A DNA stretch of 64,000 nt from Bacteroides sp. MSB163 (GTDB taxonomy: Bacteria > Bacteroidota > Bacteroidia > Bacteroidales > Bacteroidaceae), in the NCBI RefSeq assembly GCF_036416795.1, contig NZ_CP143867.1, positions 4,208,001 through 4,272,000 of the forward strand. Direction: 5' to 3'. Made by a program: the position numbers and the translations under genes. How positions within the stretch are numbered: the stretch's first letter is position 1; every line of letters starts with the position of its first letter. Below, piece by piece: positions 9,118 to 16,245 of this stretch. The notes beneath the pieces were generated by a model that saw only the letters and a program-made list of their open reading frames with translations, was not told where the DNA came from and did no database searches.

Positions 9118-9482
9118 AATTGAAATGCATTAATAGTTGATACAATAAAATATTATATGCCCTGAAGTAGTTTATTTGTTTGCTCTTTTCAGGAATAAAG
9201 CGGGAGGATTAGGTTGCAGATTTCTTGTTTGCTTTGATCATTGTTAAGTTTTAAGTTAATTAATCATATAATCTACTCTTTCTCGAATCCCGTTTATTAA
9301 CGTAACAGCGATTCTTTCTTTAAAAATTTAATTTTCTTCTTCATAATTCATTATTTTAAATTCATAATTAAGGTTGCTGTTCATTTGTAACAACATAATC
9401 TTTGAAACATGGTTCGATGTATGAAAGGGTAATTAACAATATTTTAATGATTGCTCAAGATTCAATAAAAAGTTGGTTCGGG
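9118..9482. other. A+T-rich intergenic region, no gene seen
   Basis: Between the OmpA-family start and the hairpin before the insertion sequence. It must hold the OmpA-family promoter, but I found no clean TAnnTTTG on the minus strand. No ORF or RNA gene is evident. Confidence 0.5.
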
Positions 9483-9551
9483 TTACTCTCACTACCCTCA
9501 CTTTTAAAATAGATTATTGATAATTAAAGTATTAAGTGTAGGTGAGAGTAA
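9483..9551. repeat. Imperfect 69-base inverted repeat next to the IS end
   Basis: TTACTCTCAC (9483-9492) pairs exactly with GTGAGAGTAA (9542-9551), and the arms extend imperfectly inward (CACTTTTAA against TTAAGTG). It ends 8 bases before the left end of the insertion sequence. It may be an extragenic repeat or part of a small mobile element. Confidence 0.6.
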
Positions 9552-9559
9552 AAAAAACA

Positions 9560-11405
9560 GAGGTTGTGTCAAAACGTTGGCACAACCTTTTTCTATAATT
9601 TATAGTCCTGTTATCTTTTCTTTTGTCTACGCCGCTTTTTTCTCATTCATTTGGTAACAAGTTGCTATATTCCCGTTGTATTGGGTTATAAATAGTCCAA
9701 TAAATATAGATTTAGTAAGTGTAATGAGCTCCTTTCCTGTTTTTCTCAGTTTTGCACACATCTTTTTGATATTAAAAGCTATGGCAAAGAAGGCAAAGTC
9801 CATTGTCACCTTGTCTTCTCCCACATGCCGGAACCTCTTGTATGCCATGTTGTATTTCATTTGTCCGAAAACAGCTTCCGGTTTTATACACCGCCTGCCC
9901 CTATACCTGACTCCTTCTTCTGAGACTAACCTTTCCCGTGCCTGCCGTTTGTATTGGTTTAACCGGTGGTTGACTTCTATAATACGGTTCCCCCGTGCTT
10001 TAAAACAACTTCCATGCAAAGGACAACCTTCGCATCTTTGTGCTTTGTACCGGGCACTTTCGGTGATGTATCCGCTCGCTGTTTTGTCATGTCTGGTTCC
10101 TATGCGGTTCATGTGTTGCCCCATCGGACAAACGTAATAATCCTCCCCCGCATTGTAATGGAGACTTTCCGCATGGAACGGGTTGGGAGTATAACGGGGA
10201 CGCTGCTCTTTATGGAAGTAGTTGTACTTGACAAAGGCCTCTATCCCGTTTTCCTGCATGAACCGGTAATTTTCTTCCGAGCCGTAACCGGAGTCTGCCA
10301 CACCGATACCCGGTAAGCGGTTATAGCGGTGCTGGAAGGAGTGGAAGAAAGGGATCAGGGGCAGCGGATCGGTGGGGTTGGGAAACAGCCGGAAGTCTAT
10401 GATGAATTGGTTTTCAGTACCTGTTTGTAAATTATACCCGGGCTTGGTCTGCCCGTTCTTCATGGCGTCTTCTTTCATACGCATGAATGTAGCATCAGGA
10501 TCGGTCTTGGAATAGGAATTACGTTCTCCAAGGACTTCAAGGTGATTGTCGTATTCCATCAGCTTGTCACGATACCCTTCAAGTTCCCTGACCTGTTTCT
10601 TCTTTTCACGCAGAGCTTTCTTTTGTTCCTTGTCCTGTGTTACAGGCTGGTGTTCCAGCACTTCTTTGAGTTCATCCACTATATTAGAGAGCATGGAGGG
10701 AGTCAACTCAACGGATGTGTCTTTTACAGAGTTCTCCTGTACAATGGCTTCATCCACCTGCTCCAGAAGGATGCGAACCTTATTCAGCAACCTTGTACGG
10801 TTCTTTTCGACTGTCTTGCGCCAGACAAAAGTATATTTGTTGGCCTTGGACTCAATCTTGGTACCGTCGATATACTCCACGTCAAGACTGATGAAACCCT
10901 TATCGGCAAGGACAAGAACCAACTGCGTGAAAACGTTGTTAATCTCCTCCTTTACACGGTTACGGAAACGGTTGATGGTTATGAAATCCGGATGCTCATG
11001 ACCGGCAAGCCAGATATAATGAATGTCACGCAAAAGAAGCTTCTCTATTTTACGACAGGAATAGATATTATTCATGTAAGCGTAGATAATTACCTTAAGC
11101 ATCATTTTAGGATGATAAGCTGAGCGCCCCGTTTCTTTATAAAGCTTCTTGAAATTATCAAGATTGAGATTATCAACAACTGCATTGACTATGCGGACAG
11201 GGTCGTCCGCAGCTATGTTTTCATCAATTCTTTGTGGAAAAAGAACGGTTTGGTTGGGAATGTAAGGACGAAAATGTAACTTTGCCATAACGAAAAAAAT
11301 GATGCCTAAAGTTACATAAACTTTGGGTAATAACAAAGCCTGGGCTTGGGAAAGTCCGGGCTTTGCGCATAAAAAAAGGTTGTGCCAGCATTTTGACACA
11401 ACCTC
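9560..11405 (-). mobile_element. IS1182-family insertion sequence (about 1.85 kb)
   Basis: Terminal inverted repeats: the left end starts GAGGTTGTGTCAAAACG at 9560; the right end, read inward from 11405, starts GAGGTTGTGTCAAAATG. They match over about 33 bases with two or three differences. Each terminal repeat is itself a hairpin (GGTTGTG...CACAACC followed by T's), so both ends look like terminators. One intact transposase gene fills the element. No clear target-site duplication is visible. It lies 15 bases beyond the stop codon of the HU-like gene. Confidence 0.9.
9627..11288 (-). CDS. IS1182-family transposase (553 aa)
   Basis: DDE transposase. The N-terminal DUF772-like region (about 15-110) includes SAYHPKMMLKVIIYAYMNN. 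Catalytic candidates: Asp in IDGTKIESKANKYTFVW, Asp in GVADSGYGSEENY, and Glu in KPEAVFGQMK. A cysteine cluster, YVCPMGQHM and QRCEGCPLHGSC, is typical of the family. The start MAKLHFRPYIP at 11288 is the usual family N-terminus; an upstream in-frame extension to 11399 would run into the right terminal repeat and is unlikely. The gene appears full length, so the element may still be active. Confidence 0.93.
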   Translation of the reverse strand: MAKLHFRPYIPNQTVLFPQRIDENIAADDPVRIVNAVVDNLNLDNFKKLYKETGRSAYHPKMMLKVIIYAYMNNIYSCRKIEKLLLRDIHYIWLAGHEHPDFITINRFRNRVKEEINNVFTQLVLVLADKGFISLDVEYIDGTKIESKANKYTFVWRKTVEKNRTRLLNKVRILLEQVDEAIVQENSVKDTSVELTPSMLSNIVDELKEVLEHQPVTQDKEQKKALREKKKQVRELEGYRDKLMEYDNHLEVLGERNSYSKTDPDATFMRMKEDAMKNGQTKPGYNLQTGTENQFIIDFRLFPNPTDPLPLIPFFHSFQHRYNRLPGIGVADSGYGSEENYRFMQENGIEAFVKYNYFHKEQRPRYTPNPFHAESLHYNAGEDYYVCPMGQHMNRIGTRHDKTASGYITESARYKAQRCEGCPLHGSCFKARGNRIIEVNHRLNQYKRQARERLVSEEGVRYRGRRCIKPEAVFGQMKYNMAYKRFRHVGEDKVTMDFAFFAIAFNIKKMCAKLRKTGKELITLTKSIFIGLFITQYNGNIATCYQMNEKKAA

Positions 11406-11420
11406 CTGATTTTTACATTT

Positions 11421-12056
11421 TTACATCATAACTTCTTCTGTAATACCGTAATACCCCACGTTTGGCACATATATCGGTTGGTTCTGTAATCCGATGTTTT
11501 TTAGCTTTCCTTCCCCGCGTAAACGGCGGATATGCCCCATTGCGGTCGTTTTCATCATGCCGCATACCCTTTGGAAGTCACTTCTTGTCATCATGTGGTG
11601 CTGGCTGAAGTAGATGGTTAGTCGGCGGTCAATTTCTTCATCCGATAATTTGTTGGAGTGTCCGTTGTGTTTTATATTCTTCAGTTTCACATTTCCTATT
11701 TCACTTCTCAGTTCCTGATCCGCGCGGAATTTGATGCCTTTCAGCCTTACTTTCGTGTTCTTCCGTTTTGTATCTTCTTTTATTTCTTCCGTGCAGGTCA
11801 GGGTGGGGTGGAAGTAACCGATACCATCCAGATGTACTTGCCTGCCTTCCGCCAGTTCTTCACCCATTGCATGAGACAGGGCGTCGAGTACGGCGGACAC
11901 ATCAGTTTCCGTCAGTGAACAACGTGCCTGTATTTTGCGTCGCAACCGGTCGGTTCCTGTTTTTCCGTTCAGGGTGATGCGCGCGTGAAGTTTCGTTTCT
12001 TCTAGTGGCTGGTTGGGAGCCACCGGGTTTTCGTACCATTCAAATAAGATTGCCAT
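11421..12056 (-). CDS. HU-like DNA-binding protein with C-terminal extension (211 aa)
   Basis: Residues 1 to about 120 form the divergent Bacteroides HU-like domain (family starts: FEWYENP..., RITLNGKTGTDRLRRKIQ, EGRQVHLDGIGYFHPTL, VRLKGIKFRADQELR). The extra 90 residues look like a small helix-turn-helix (TRSDFQRVCGMMKTTAMGHI, then IRRLRGEGKLKNIG). Such proteins are normally followed by smalltalk and amidase genes; here the IS lies 15 bases past the stop and neither follows. The promoter is divergent from a decayed VirE gene, and the leader contains the 22-bp array. Confidence 0.85.
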   Translation of the reverse strand: MAILFEWYENPVAPNQPLEETKLHARITLNGKTGTDRLRRKIQARCSLTETDVSAVLDALSHAMGEELAEGRQVHLDGIGYFHPTLTCTEEIKEDTKRKNTKVRLKGIKFRADQELRSEIGNVKLKNIKHNGHSNKLSDEEIDRRLTIYFSQHHMMTRSDFQRVCGMMKTTAMGHIRRLRGEGKLKNIGLQNQPIYVPNVGYYGITEEVMM

Positions 12057-12106
12057 AGTTGCTTGTTTTAATTATAAGGTATTAATTTGTTTTACATTAG
12101 GGACTA

Positions 12107-12240
12107 TTCTGTTTCTTCCTAAGGAACATCCCGTTTACCCTTAGGAATGATTGGGTGTCAACCTTGGTCAACCACCCTGTCAACCTTGGTTGAGCGACCT
12201 GTCGACCTGCGTTGATCGCCCTGTCAACCAAGGTTGACAC
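12107..12240. repeat. Tandem array with 22-bp period in the leader of the HU-like gene (6 units)
   Basis: Units of exactly 22 bases begin at 12107, 12129, 12151, 12173, 12195 and 12217. The best conserved part is CCTGTCAACCTTGGTTGA, a 7-bp inverted repeat (GTCAACC, GGTTGAC) around two bases. The first two units are more diverged (centres CCTAAGG and CCTTAGG). The outer copies also make a perfect 15-bp inverted repeat, GGGTGTCAACCTTGG against CCAAGGTTGACACCC. The array lies between the minus-strand promoter at 12257 and the HU start, so it is transcribed as 5' leader. Confidence 0.8.
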
Positions 12241-12256
12241 CCTGTAGAGCTTACTA

Positions 12257-12287
12257 CAAAGATACAAAATAAACAGGGCTAAGTCAA
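12257..12287 (-). promoter_or_regulatory. Promoter of the HU-like gene
   Basis: On the minus strand: TACTTGACTT, with TTG at 12287-12285, a 20-base spacer, then TATCTTTG (12264-12257). The same TACTTGACTT/20-base/TATCTTTG arrangement precedes the second HU-like gene at 40706. Confidence 0.75.
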
Positions 12288-12387
12288 GTAAATGCCTGTT
12301 TGTTTATCAATTATTATTAAAGCTTTTACTGCCAAATGCATGGGCTGAACTTTTTTGAAATAAATGCAGAATAATATGCTTAAATAC

Positions 12388-12418
12388 TTGACTTTCGCTT
12401 TCTGGAGCAGTATCTCTG
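12388..12418 (+). promoter_or_regulatory. Degenerate copy of the HU-type promoter, before the VirE remnant
   Basis: ATACTTGACTTTCGCTTTCT begins the element; TTG at 12388, a 20-base spacer and TATCTCTG at 12411-12418. One T to C change breaks the -7 consensus TAnnTTTG, as expected if the downstream gene is already dead. Confidence 0.6.
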
Positions 12419-12471
12419 TAGCTCTTTAAAGGAATTATACTATATAAATAAAATTCAAAACAGATAATGAT

Positions 12472-13347
12472 ATGAAAATCACTTCAATAAGACATGACAA
12501 AGATGCAGGCAGAGAGATGATGACCGTTTATGATGCCGATGTGCTGATGGAGAAGATGAAAACGGAAACTTCCACGTATCTATCCTGCCGTGGAGTATGC
12601 CCGCACTAAAGACGGAGGGCGAAGGATGAAACGATACAATGGTCTGGTTCAGCTTGAAGTGAAGAAGCTGGCTGGACTGGCGGAGGCTGAACTGGTGAAA
12701 CGTCAGGCGATGCTGCTTCCTCAGACGTTTGCCGCTTTTTGCGGTTCCAGCGGAAGGAGTGTGAAAATATGGGTGTGTTTCGCCTTACCGGATGGAAACT
12801 TACCGGAGCGTGAACAGGAAGCCGCATTGTTTCATGCCCATGCCTATCGCCTGGCGAACAAACCTTCCGGCAACGGCAGTTGGCTGAGAAAAATCCGTTA
12901 CTGAGGCTGGAACCGGGCTTTGAAACGTCGCAGACCTTCACCATGCTTTTTGAAGCCGCCCTCAATAAGGCACTCCGGGATATGGAGAACTGGCGACGGG
13001 GAGATAACCTTCAACCGTTGCTTGTCCGCCTTGCGGAGTATTGCTGCAAGGCGGGCATACCGGAAGAGGAAGTTGTGAGGCAGACGATTATTCATTATTA
13101 TGTACAGGCAGAGGAGCAAACGGTGCGTGCTATGGTCCATAATATTTACCAAGAGTCTAAGGGCTTTGCTTCTGAAACTATTTTGACTCCGGAGCAGGAT
13201 ACCGCTCTGCGTCTGGAAGAGTTTATGGAACGGCGCTATGAGTTTTGTTATAACACGGCGTTGAACGATCTGGAGTACCGTCAGCGAGATTTCATTAGTG
13301 TATTTTTAGAAGTTTTTGAGGATTTCTTAAATGGCACTCATAGGTAG
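12472..13347 (+). pseudogene. VirE-type (virulence-associated E, primase/helicase-like) protein gene, internally deleted and frameshifted
   Basis: Three blocks of one former gene remain in different frames. Block 1, ATG at 12472, reads MKITSIRHDKDAGREM to about TETST and then hits a stop. Block 2 (about 12575-12860) reads RIYPAVEYARTKDGGRRMKR to HAYRLANK. Block 3 (about 12884-13347) reads EKNPLLRLEPGFETS to LNDLEYRQRD and ends at TAG. In intact Bacteroides homologues these blocks are separated by roughly 25 and 80 further residues, and the helicase-like second half follows; it is missing here. The family is normally paired with an HU-like gene, as here. Block identities rest on memory of the family. 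Confidence 0.75.
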
Positions 13348-13488
13348 AGAAGGTGATAACTAATAATTCTATTCGTTTTAGTTAAAATTGTGTTACTTCT
13401 TATTTTGTAAGATGATATGAAGTGCGTTGAATCTATACCTATATTTTATTTAAGTAGTGGTTTAGCATAATAAATAGTTTGAGTTGTG

Positions 13489-13520
13489 AAAAGTGTCATT
13501 TTATTCTTTGTTTGTATTGT
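13489..13520 (+). promoter_or_regulatory. Duplicated upstream element, copy A (before the aldo/keto reductase remnant)
   Basis: A 32-base segment beginning AAAAGTG and containing CTTTGTTT and TATTGT matches 25 of 32 positions with the segment at 14859-14890 before the PNPOx gene. Both are followed about 50 bases later by AATAACCAAT. It is a candidate operator of the AraC regulator encoded between them. Confidence 0.55.
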
Positions 13521-13580
13521 AATGCTCTTCGCATGTCTTTCTATTTTTTACTACCAATAATAACCAATCAATACAATGTA

Positions 13581-13757
13581 GTGAAAATCTCATCTATACC
13601 GGGAATCAAACGCTCCCGGTATCTGGAAGAGAATGTAAAAGCTGCCGATGTGGATTTGTCTGCCGAAGATATTGCAGACATAGAACATCTGTTGAAAAAG
13701 TACCCCAATGCCGGTGACAGATACAATGAGCGTGAATTTAAGTTTGTAGGTAAATAA
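13581..13757 (+). pseudogene. Aldo/keto reductase, C-terminal remnant
   Basis: VKISSIPGIKRSRYLEENVK through FKFVGK is the characteristic end of an aldo/keto reductase, including the NADP-binding IPGxKR region and the closing helix. The rest of the enzyme, about 270 residues, is absent. An ATG at 13576 with an upstream region resembling that of the PNPOx gene is still present but out of frame by two bases, so promoter and 3' end survive while the middle is gone. A longer open frame back to 13479 just reads through the promoter and is not a real N-terminus. Confidence 0.8.
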
Positions 13758-13781
13758 GTATCGGCGGCAACCTCCGGATAT

Positions 13782-13877
13782 TTATTTCTTCTTCAATTTG
13801 AGAATCCAGTCTGACATATCTTTCAGAACTTCCGGACTTATCGTTTCTTCCAGTTGTCCGGGAGAAAAAGTCTTCAT
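13782..13877 (-). CDS. Short ORF of 31 codons, unknown
   Basis: MKTFSPGQLEETISPEVLKD... ends in a lysine-rich tail, and its composition looks like protein. It could be the end of a lost gene, as its neighbours on both sides are remnants. No family is recognised and no promoter is seen. Confidence 0.3.
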   Translation of the reverse strand: MKTFSPGQLEETISPEVLKDMSDWILKLKKK

Positions 13878-13943
13878 TCGTGGCAGATGCAAAAAAACAT
13901 GATTTTAAATCAAGTGTGGAAGTGGATTTATGACGGGAATCAA

Positions 13944-13951
13944 TATATTTG
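13944..13951 (+). promoter_or_regulatory. -7 element of the AraC regulator gene
   Basis: TATATTTG, an exact consensus match, 33 bases upstream of the ATG at 13984. No clear -33 box. Confidence 0.55.
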
Positions 13952-13983
13952 CGGATCGTAAAGTCATAGTAAGAGTTTATTAA

Positions 13984-14859
13984 ATGAAGAAATCAATCCC
14001 TCGGTATACGTTTTATAAGCATAAGTATGGGAGTGAACTTTTGGTGGATGTCGTGGAACTGAAATACGTGAAGCGTTTTCTGGCTGAAGGCGCTGTGCAT
14101 ACGTTGACTTATTATGATATTACTTTCATAACAGAAGGCGAGGGCGGTTTTTCTATTGATAATCAGATGTGTGAGGCGATACCCGGCGATGTGTTCTTCT
14201 CTAAACCCGGAGAAATACGGAATTGGGATACGGCTCATATCGCAAATGGCTATGCATTGATTTTCGAGGATGAATTCTTGTCTTCCTTCTTCAAAGACCC
14301 TTTGTTCGTACAGCACCTTCCGTTCTTCAATATGGAAAAGACGGCTTCCAAGCTTCATTTGTCTGATGAACTTTATAAGCGTATGATTCTGCTTTTGCAT
14401 GATATAAAATCAGAGATAGATTTGTACAGGCAGAATGACGTGCATGTGCTGAGGGCATTGCTTTACGAAGCCCTTATGCTGCTCAACCGGGCTTATCTGA
14501 ATATGTTATCTCTGAGAGAGAAGGATAAGGAAGCCGGCAGCATTCACGTCAGTAGATTTATAGAATTAGTGGGAGTGAACCTGAAAGAACAACATTCCGT
14601 CCGTTTTTATGCGGATAAGCTCTGTATTACTCCCAACTATCTGAATGAGGTTGTAAATTCGGCAATGAATATCAGTGCCAAACAATATATCCTGAATAAG
14701 ATTATGGACGAGGCCAAAAAGCTGCTTATCTATACCGATATTTCCATATCAGACCTGTCATTTGAACTTCATTTCTCCACCGTTGCCTATTTCGTGCGTT
14801 GTTTCCGGCAGTGTACGGGAGAGACACCATTAGCTTACCGGAAACTGTATAAACCGTAA
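13984..14859 (+). CDS. AraC-family transcriptional regulator (291 aa)
   Basis: N-terminal cupin-like sensing domain (about 1-150, with ITEGEGGFSIDNQ and PGDVFFSKPGEI) and a C-terminal AraC double helix-turn-helix (about 195-291: YADKLCITPNYLNEVVNSA; LSFELHFSTVAYFVRCFRQ; TGETPLAYRK). It lies between an aldo/keto reductase remnant and a PNPOx-like gene whose upstream regions share a 32-base element, which suggests these were its targets. The stop codon at 14857-14859 touches the start of copy B of that element. Ligand unknown. Confidence 0.92.
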   Translation: MKKSIPRYTFYKHKYGSELLVDVVELKYVKRFLAEGAVHTLTYYDITFITEGEGGFSIDNQMCEAIPGDVFFSKPGEIRNWDTAHIANGYALIFEDEFLSSFFKDPLFVQHLPFFNMEKTASKLHLSDELYKRMILLLHDIKSEIDLYRQNDVHVLRALLYEALMLLNRAYLNMLSLREKDKEAGSIHVSRFIELVGVNLKEQHSVRFYADKLCITPNYLNEVVNSAMNISAKQYILNKIMDEAKKLLIYTDISISDLSFELHFSTVAYFVRCFRQCTGETPLAYRKLYKP

Positions 14860-14919
14860 AAAGTGCTATTTCTCCCTTTGTTTTTATTGTGTTGATTTTC
14901 TGTGCCGTGTTTATCTTTG
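14859..14919 (+). promoter_or_regulatory. Promoter region of the PNPOx-like gene with duplicated element, copy B
   Basis: 32-base element (14859-14890) matching copy A at 13489, then TTG at 14892 and TATCTTTG at 14912-14919 with a 17-base spacer. The start codon follows at 14951. It is probably activated by the adjacent AraC protein. Confidence 0.65.
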
Positions 14920-14950
14920 CCGCAACAATAACCAATAAAATTATTAGATT

Positions 14951-15370
14951 ATGAGAGATGTAGAGAAAACAGTGGGAGGTATGATTGATAAGTTGAAAAC
15001 CGCTTTCATCGGTTCGATAGATGCAGAGGGTTTCCCGAATATCAAAGCTATGTTGCAGCCTCGGAAAAGGGAAGGGATAAAAGTTATCTATTTGAGCACG
15101 AACACTTCGTCAATGCGTGTTGCACAATATCGGAAGAATAATCGTGCAAGTATTTACTTTTGTGATACGCGATTCTTCAGGGGAGTGATGTTGCGCGGCA
15201 CGATGGAAGTGCTGACGGATGCCGTCAGTAAGGAGATGATATGGCAGGAAGGCGATACCATGTATTATCCGGAAGGTGTGACAGACCCGGATTATTGTGT
15301 GCTGAAGTTTACGGCAATTTCCGGGAGGTATTATAATAACTTTAAATCGGAAAGCTTTGTAATTGAGTAG
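14951..15370 (+). CDS. Pyridoxamine 5'-phosphate oxidase-like FMN-binding protein (139 aa)
   Basis: Split-barrel flavoprotein of the PNPOx-like superfamily. Visible family features: TAFIGSIDAEGFPNIKAML-type first strands, YLSTNTSSMRVAQYRKN, IYFCDTRFFRGVMLRGTMEV, and a C-terminal YCVLKFTAISGRYY. Members are often general-stress or redox proteins of unknown substrate, so vitamin B6 oxidation is not implied. Monocistronic, preceded by a consensus promoter that resembles the one before the lost aldo/keto reductase, so a shared AraC-controlled redox response is plausible. Confidence 0.85.
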   Translation: MRDVEKTVGGMIDKLKTAFIGSIDAEGFPNIKAMLQPRKREGIKVIYLSTNTSSMRVAQYRKNNRASIYFCDTRFFRGVMLRGTMEVLTDAVSKEMIWQEGDTMYYPEGVTDPDYCVLKFTAISGRYYNNFKSESFVIE

Positions 15371-15417
15371 TTGGTGAATTCGTGTTCTCCCTAAATTACC
15401 ATTTAATGTTGGCTTTG

Positions 15418-16143
15418 TCAGATTTCTTCCAATGCATAGTATTGATAATCCCGGAGTATGGTTTGCAGGAATTGTTCCTGTCCGCCATCCCGGGGTGTGA
15501 TTGAAAGAATTTCCTGCACTTTTCGGGCAAGCTGCACGATGCGTCGTGCACGATCCTTTTTCCCGGATTGCAAAGTCCGGGTGATTACATTTACCTGTTC
15601 CAGTGATAAGTCGGCGGCTTGCGGATATGTGGGACAGTAATCTTTTGTCAGATAATCAAACTCGTCAAGACTGACGTGTATCTTGCGGTAATTCTTATCC
15701 TTGATAACCATTGTGCCTGCGGCAAGGTCGCCCATCCGCTGACTGTTCTTGGTAAGCAAAATAACTAATACTCCGAGCCCTCCGGTGACGGGAACATCAA
15801 TCGGGAAGAGAAGCCAGCGAAGCAGATAAGAGCCTATGCTCGGAGTGGAACCATCGGCTTTCACCACCCGGATGCTCATGAGCTTCTTTCCGAGGCTCTG
15901 CCCGTGGTTGAACATTTCACATAAAAATGCATAGAATAATACAGGCAGATAGATGACTGCAAAAAAAACAATCATAGTAAAATCCGAAGATACCTGGAAT
16001 TCTGAGAGTAGGGTTGCTGTGGAATATACATAAAGTCCTATCAGGATATAGTCGATGACTAATGCCAGAAATCGTTCGCCAATGCTGGCGGGTGTTTGGC
16101 TGATACGGACGAATTGCCCGGTGATTATAGTAGATTCTGCCAT
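15418..16143 (-). CDS. RDD family membrane protein (241 aa)
   Basis: RDD domain in residues about 15-150, with three hydrophobic segments: ALVIDYILIGLYVYSTATLL, FTMIVFFAVIYLPVLFYAFL and a third near LLRWLLFPIDVPVTGGLGVL. The typical signature GQSLGKKLMSIRVVKADG is present, and the Asp in the first helix is kept. The C-terminal 90 residues are cytoplasmic. The start MAESTIITGQFVRIS at 16143 is preferred over upstream in-frame codons because a promoter lies at 16174-16181. Divergent from the SpoIIM/MoxR/DUF58 operon; function unknown. Confidence 0.88.
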   Translation of the reverse strand: MAESTIITGQFVRISQTPASIGERFLALVIDYILIGLYVYSTATLLSEFQVSSDFTMIVFFAVIYLPVLFYAFLCEMFNHGQSLGKKLMSIRVVKADGSTPSIGSYLLRWLLFPIDVPVTGGLGVLVILLTKNSQRMGDLAAGTMVIKDKNYRKIHVSLDEFDYLTKDYCPTYPQAADLSLEQVNVITRTLQSGKKDRARRIVQLARKVQEILSITPRDGGQEQFLQTILRDYQYYALEEI

Positions 16144-16173
16144 TTCCGATTGAACATTTTTAGTATTTCGTTG

Positions 16174-16201
16174 CAAATATATCATTATTCTCTTATTTTT
16201 G
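16174..16201. promoter_or_regulatory. Divergent promoter pair
   Basis: Minus strand TATATTTG (16181-16174) for the RDD gene and plus strand TATTTTTG (16194-16201) for the SpoIIM gene. The two -7 boxes are only 12 bases apart, so the two transcripts probably compete or are co-regulated. Confidence 0.65.
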
Positions 16202-16245
16202 TTACCGATTTCAGACAAAACTCATCCGAAGTCTTCAGGAAAAGT

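Noticed and set aside
9560..11405. Target-site duplication around the IS
   Set aside because: The bases on each side (ending ACA left, starting CTG right) do not repeat directly at the boundaries I chose.
12590..12904. Independent 104-aa gene
   Set aside because: It is the central block of the decayed VirE gene; its start is internal and its end is out of frame.
13479..13757. 92-aa intact protein
   Set aside because: The first third translates the promoter region; only the aldo/keto reductase C-terminus is real.
16096..16245. N-terminal extension of the SpoIIM protein
   Set aside because: It crosses the divergent promoter pair and the start of the RDD gene; ATG 16246 gives the usual family N-terminus.
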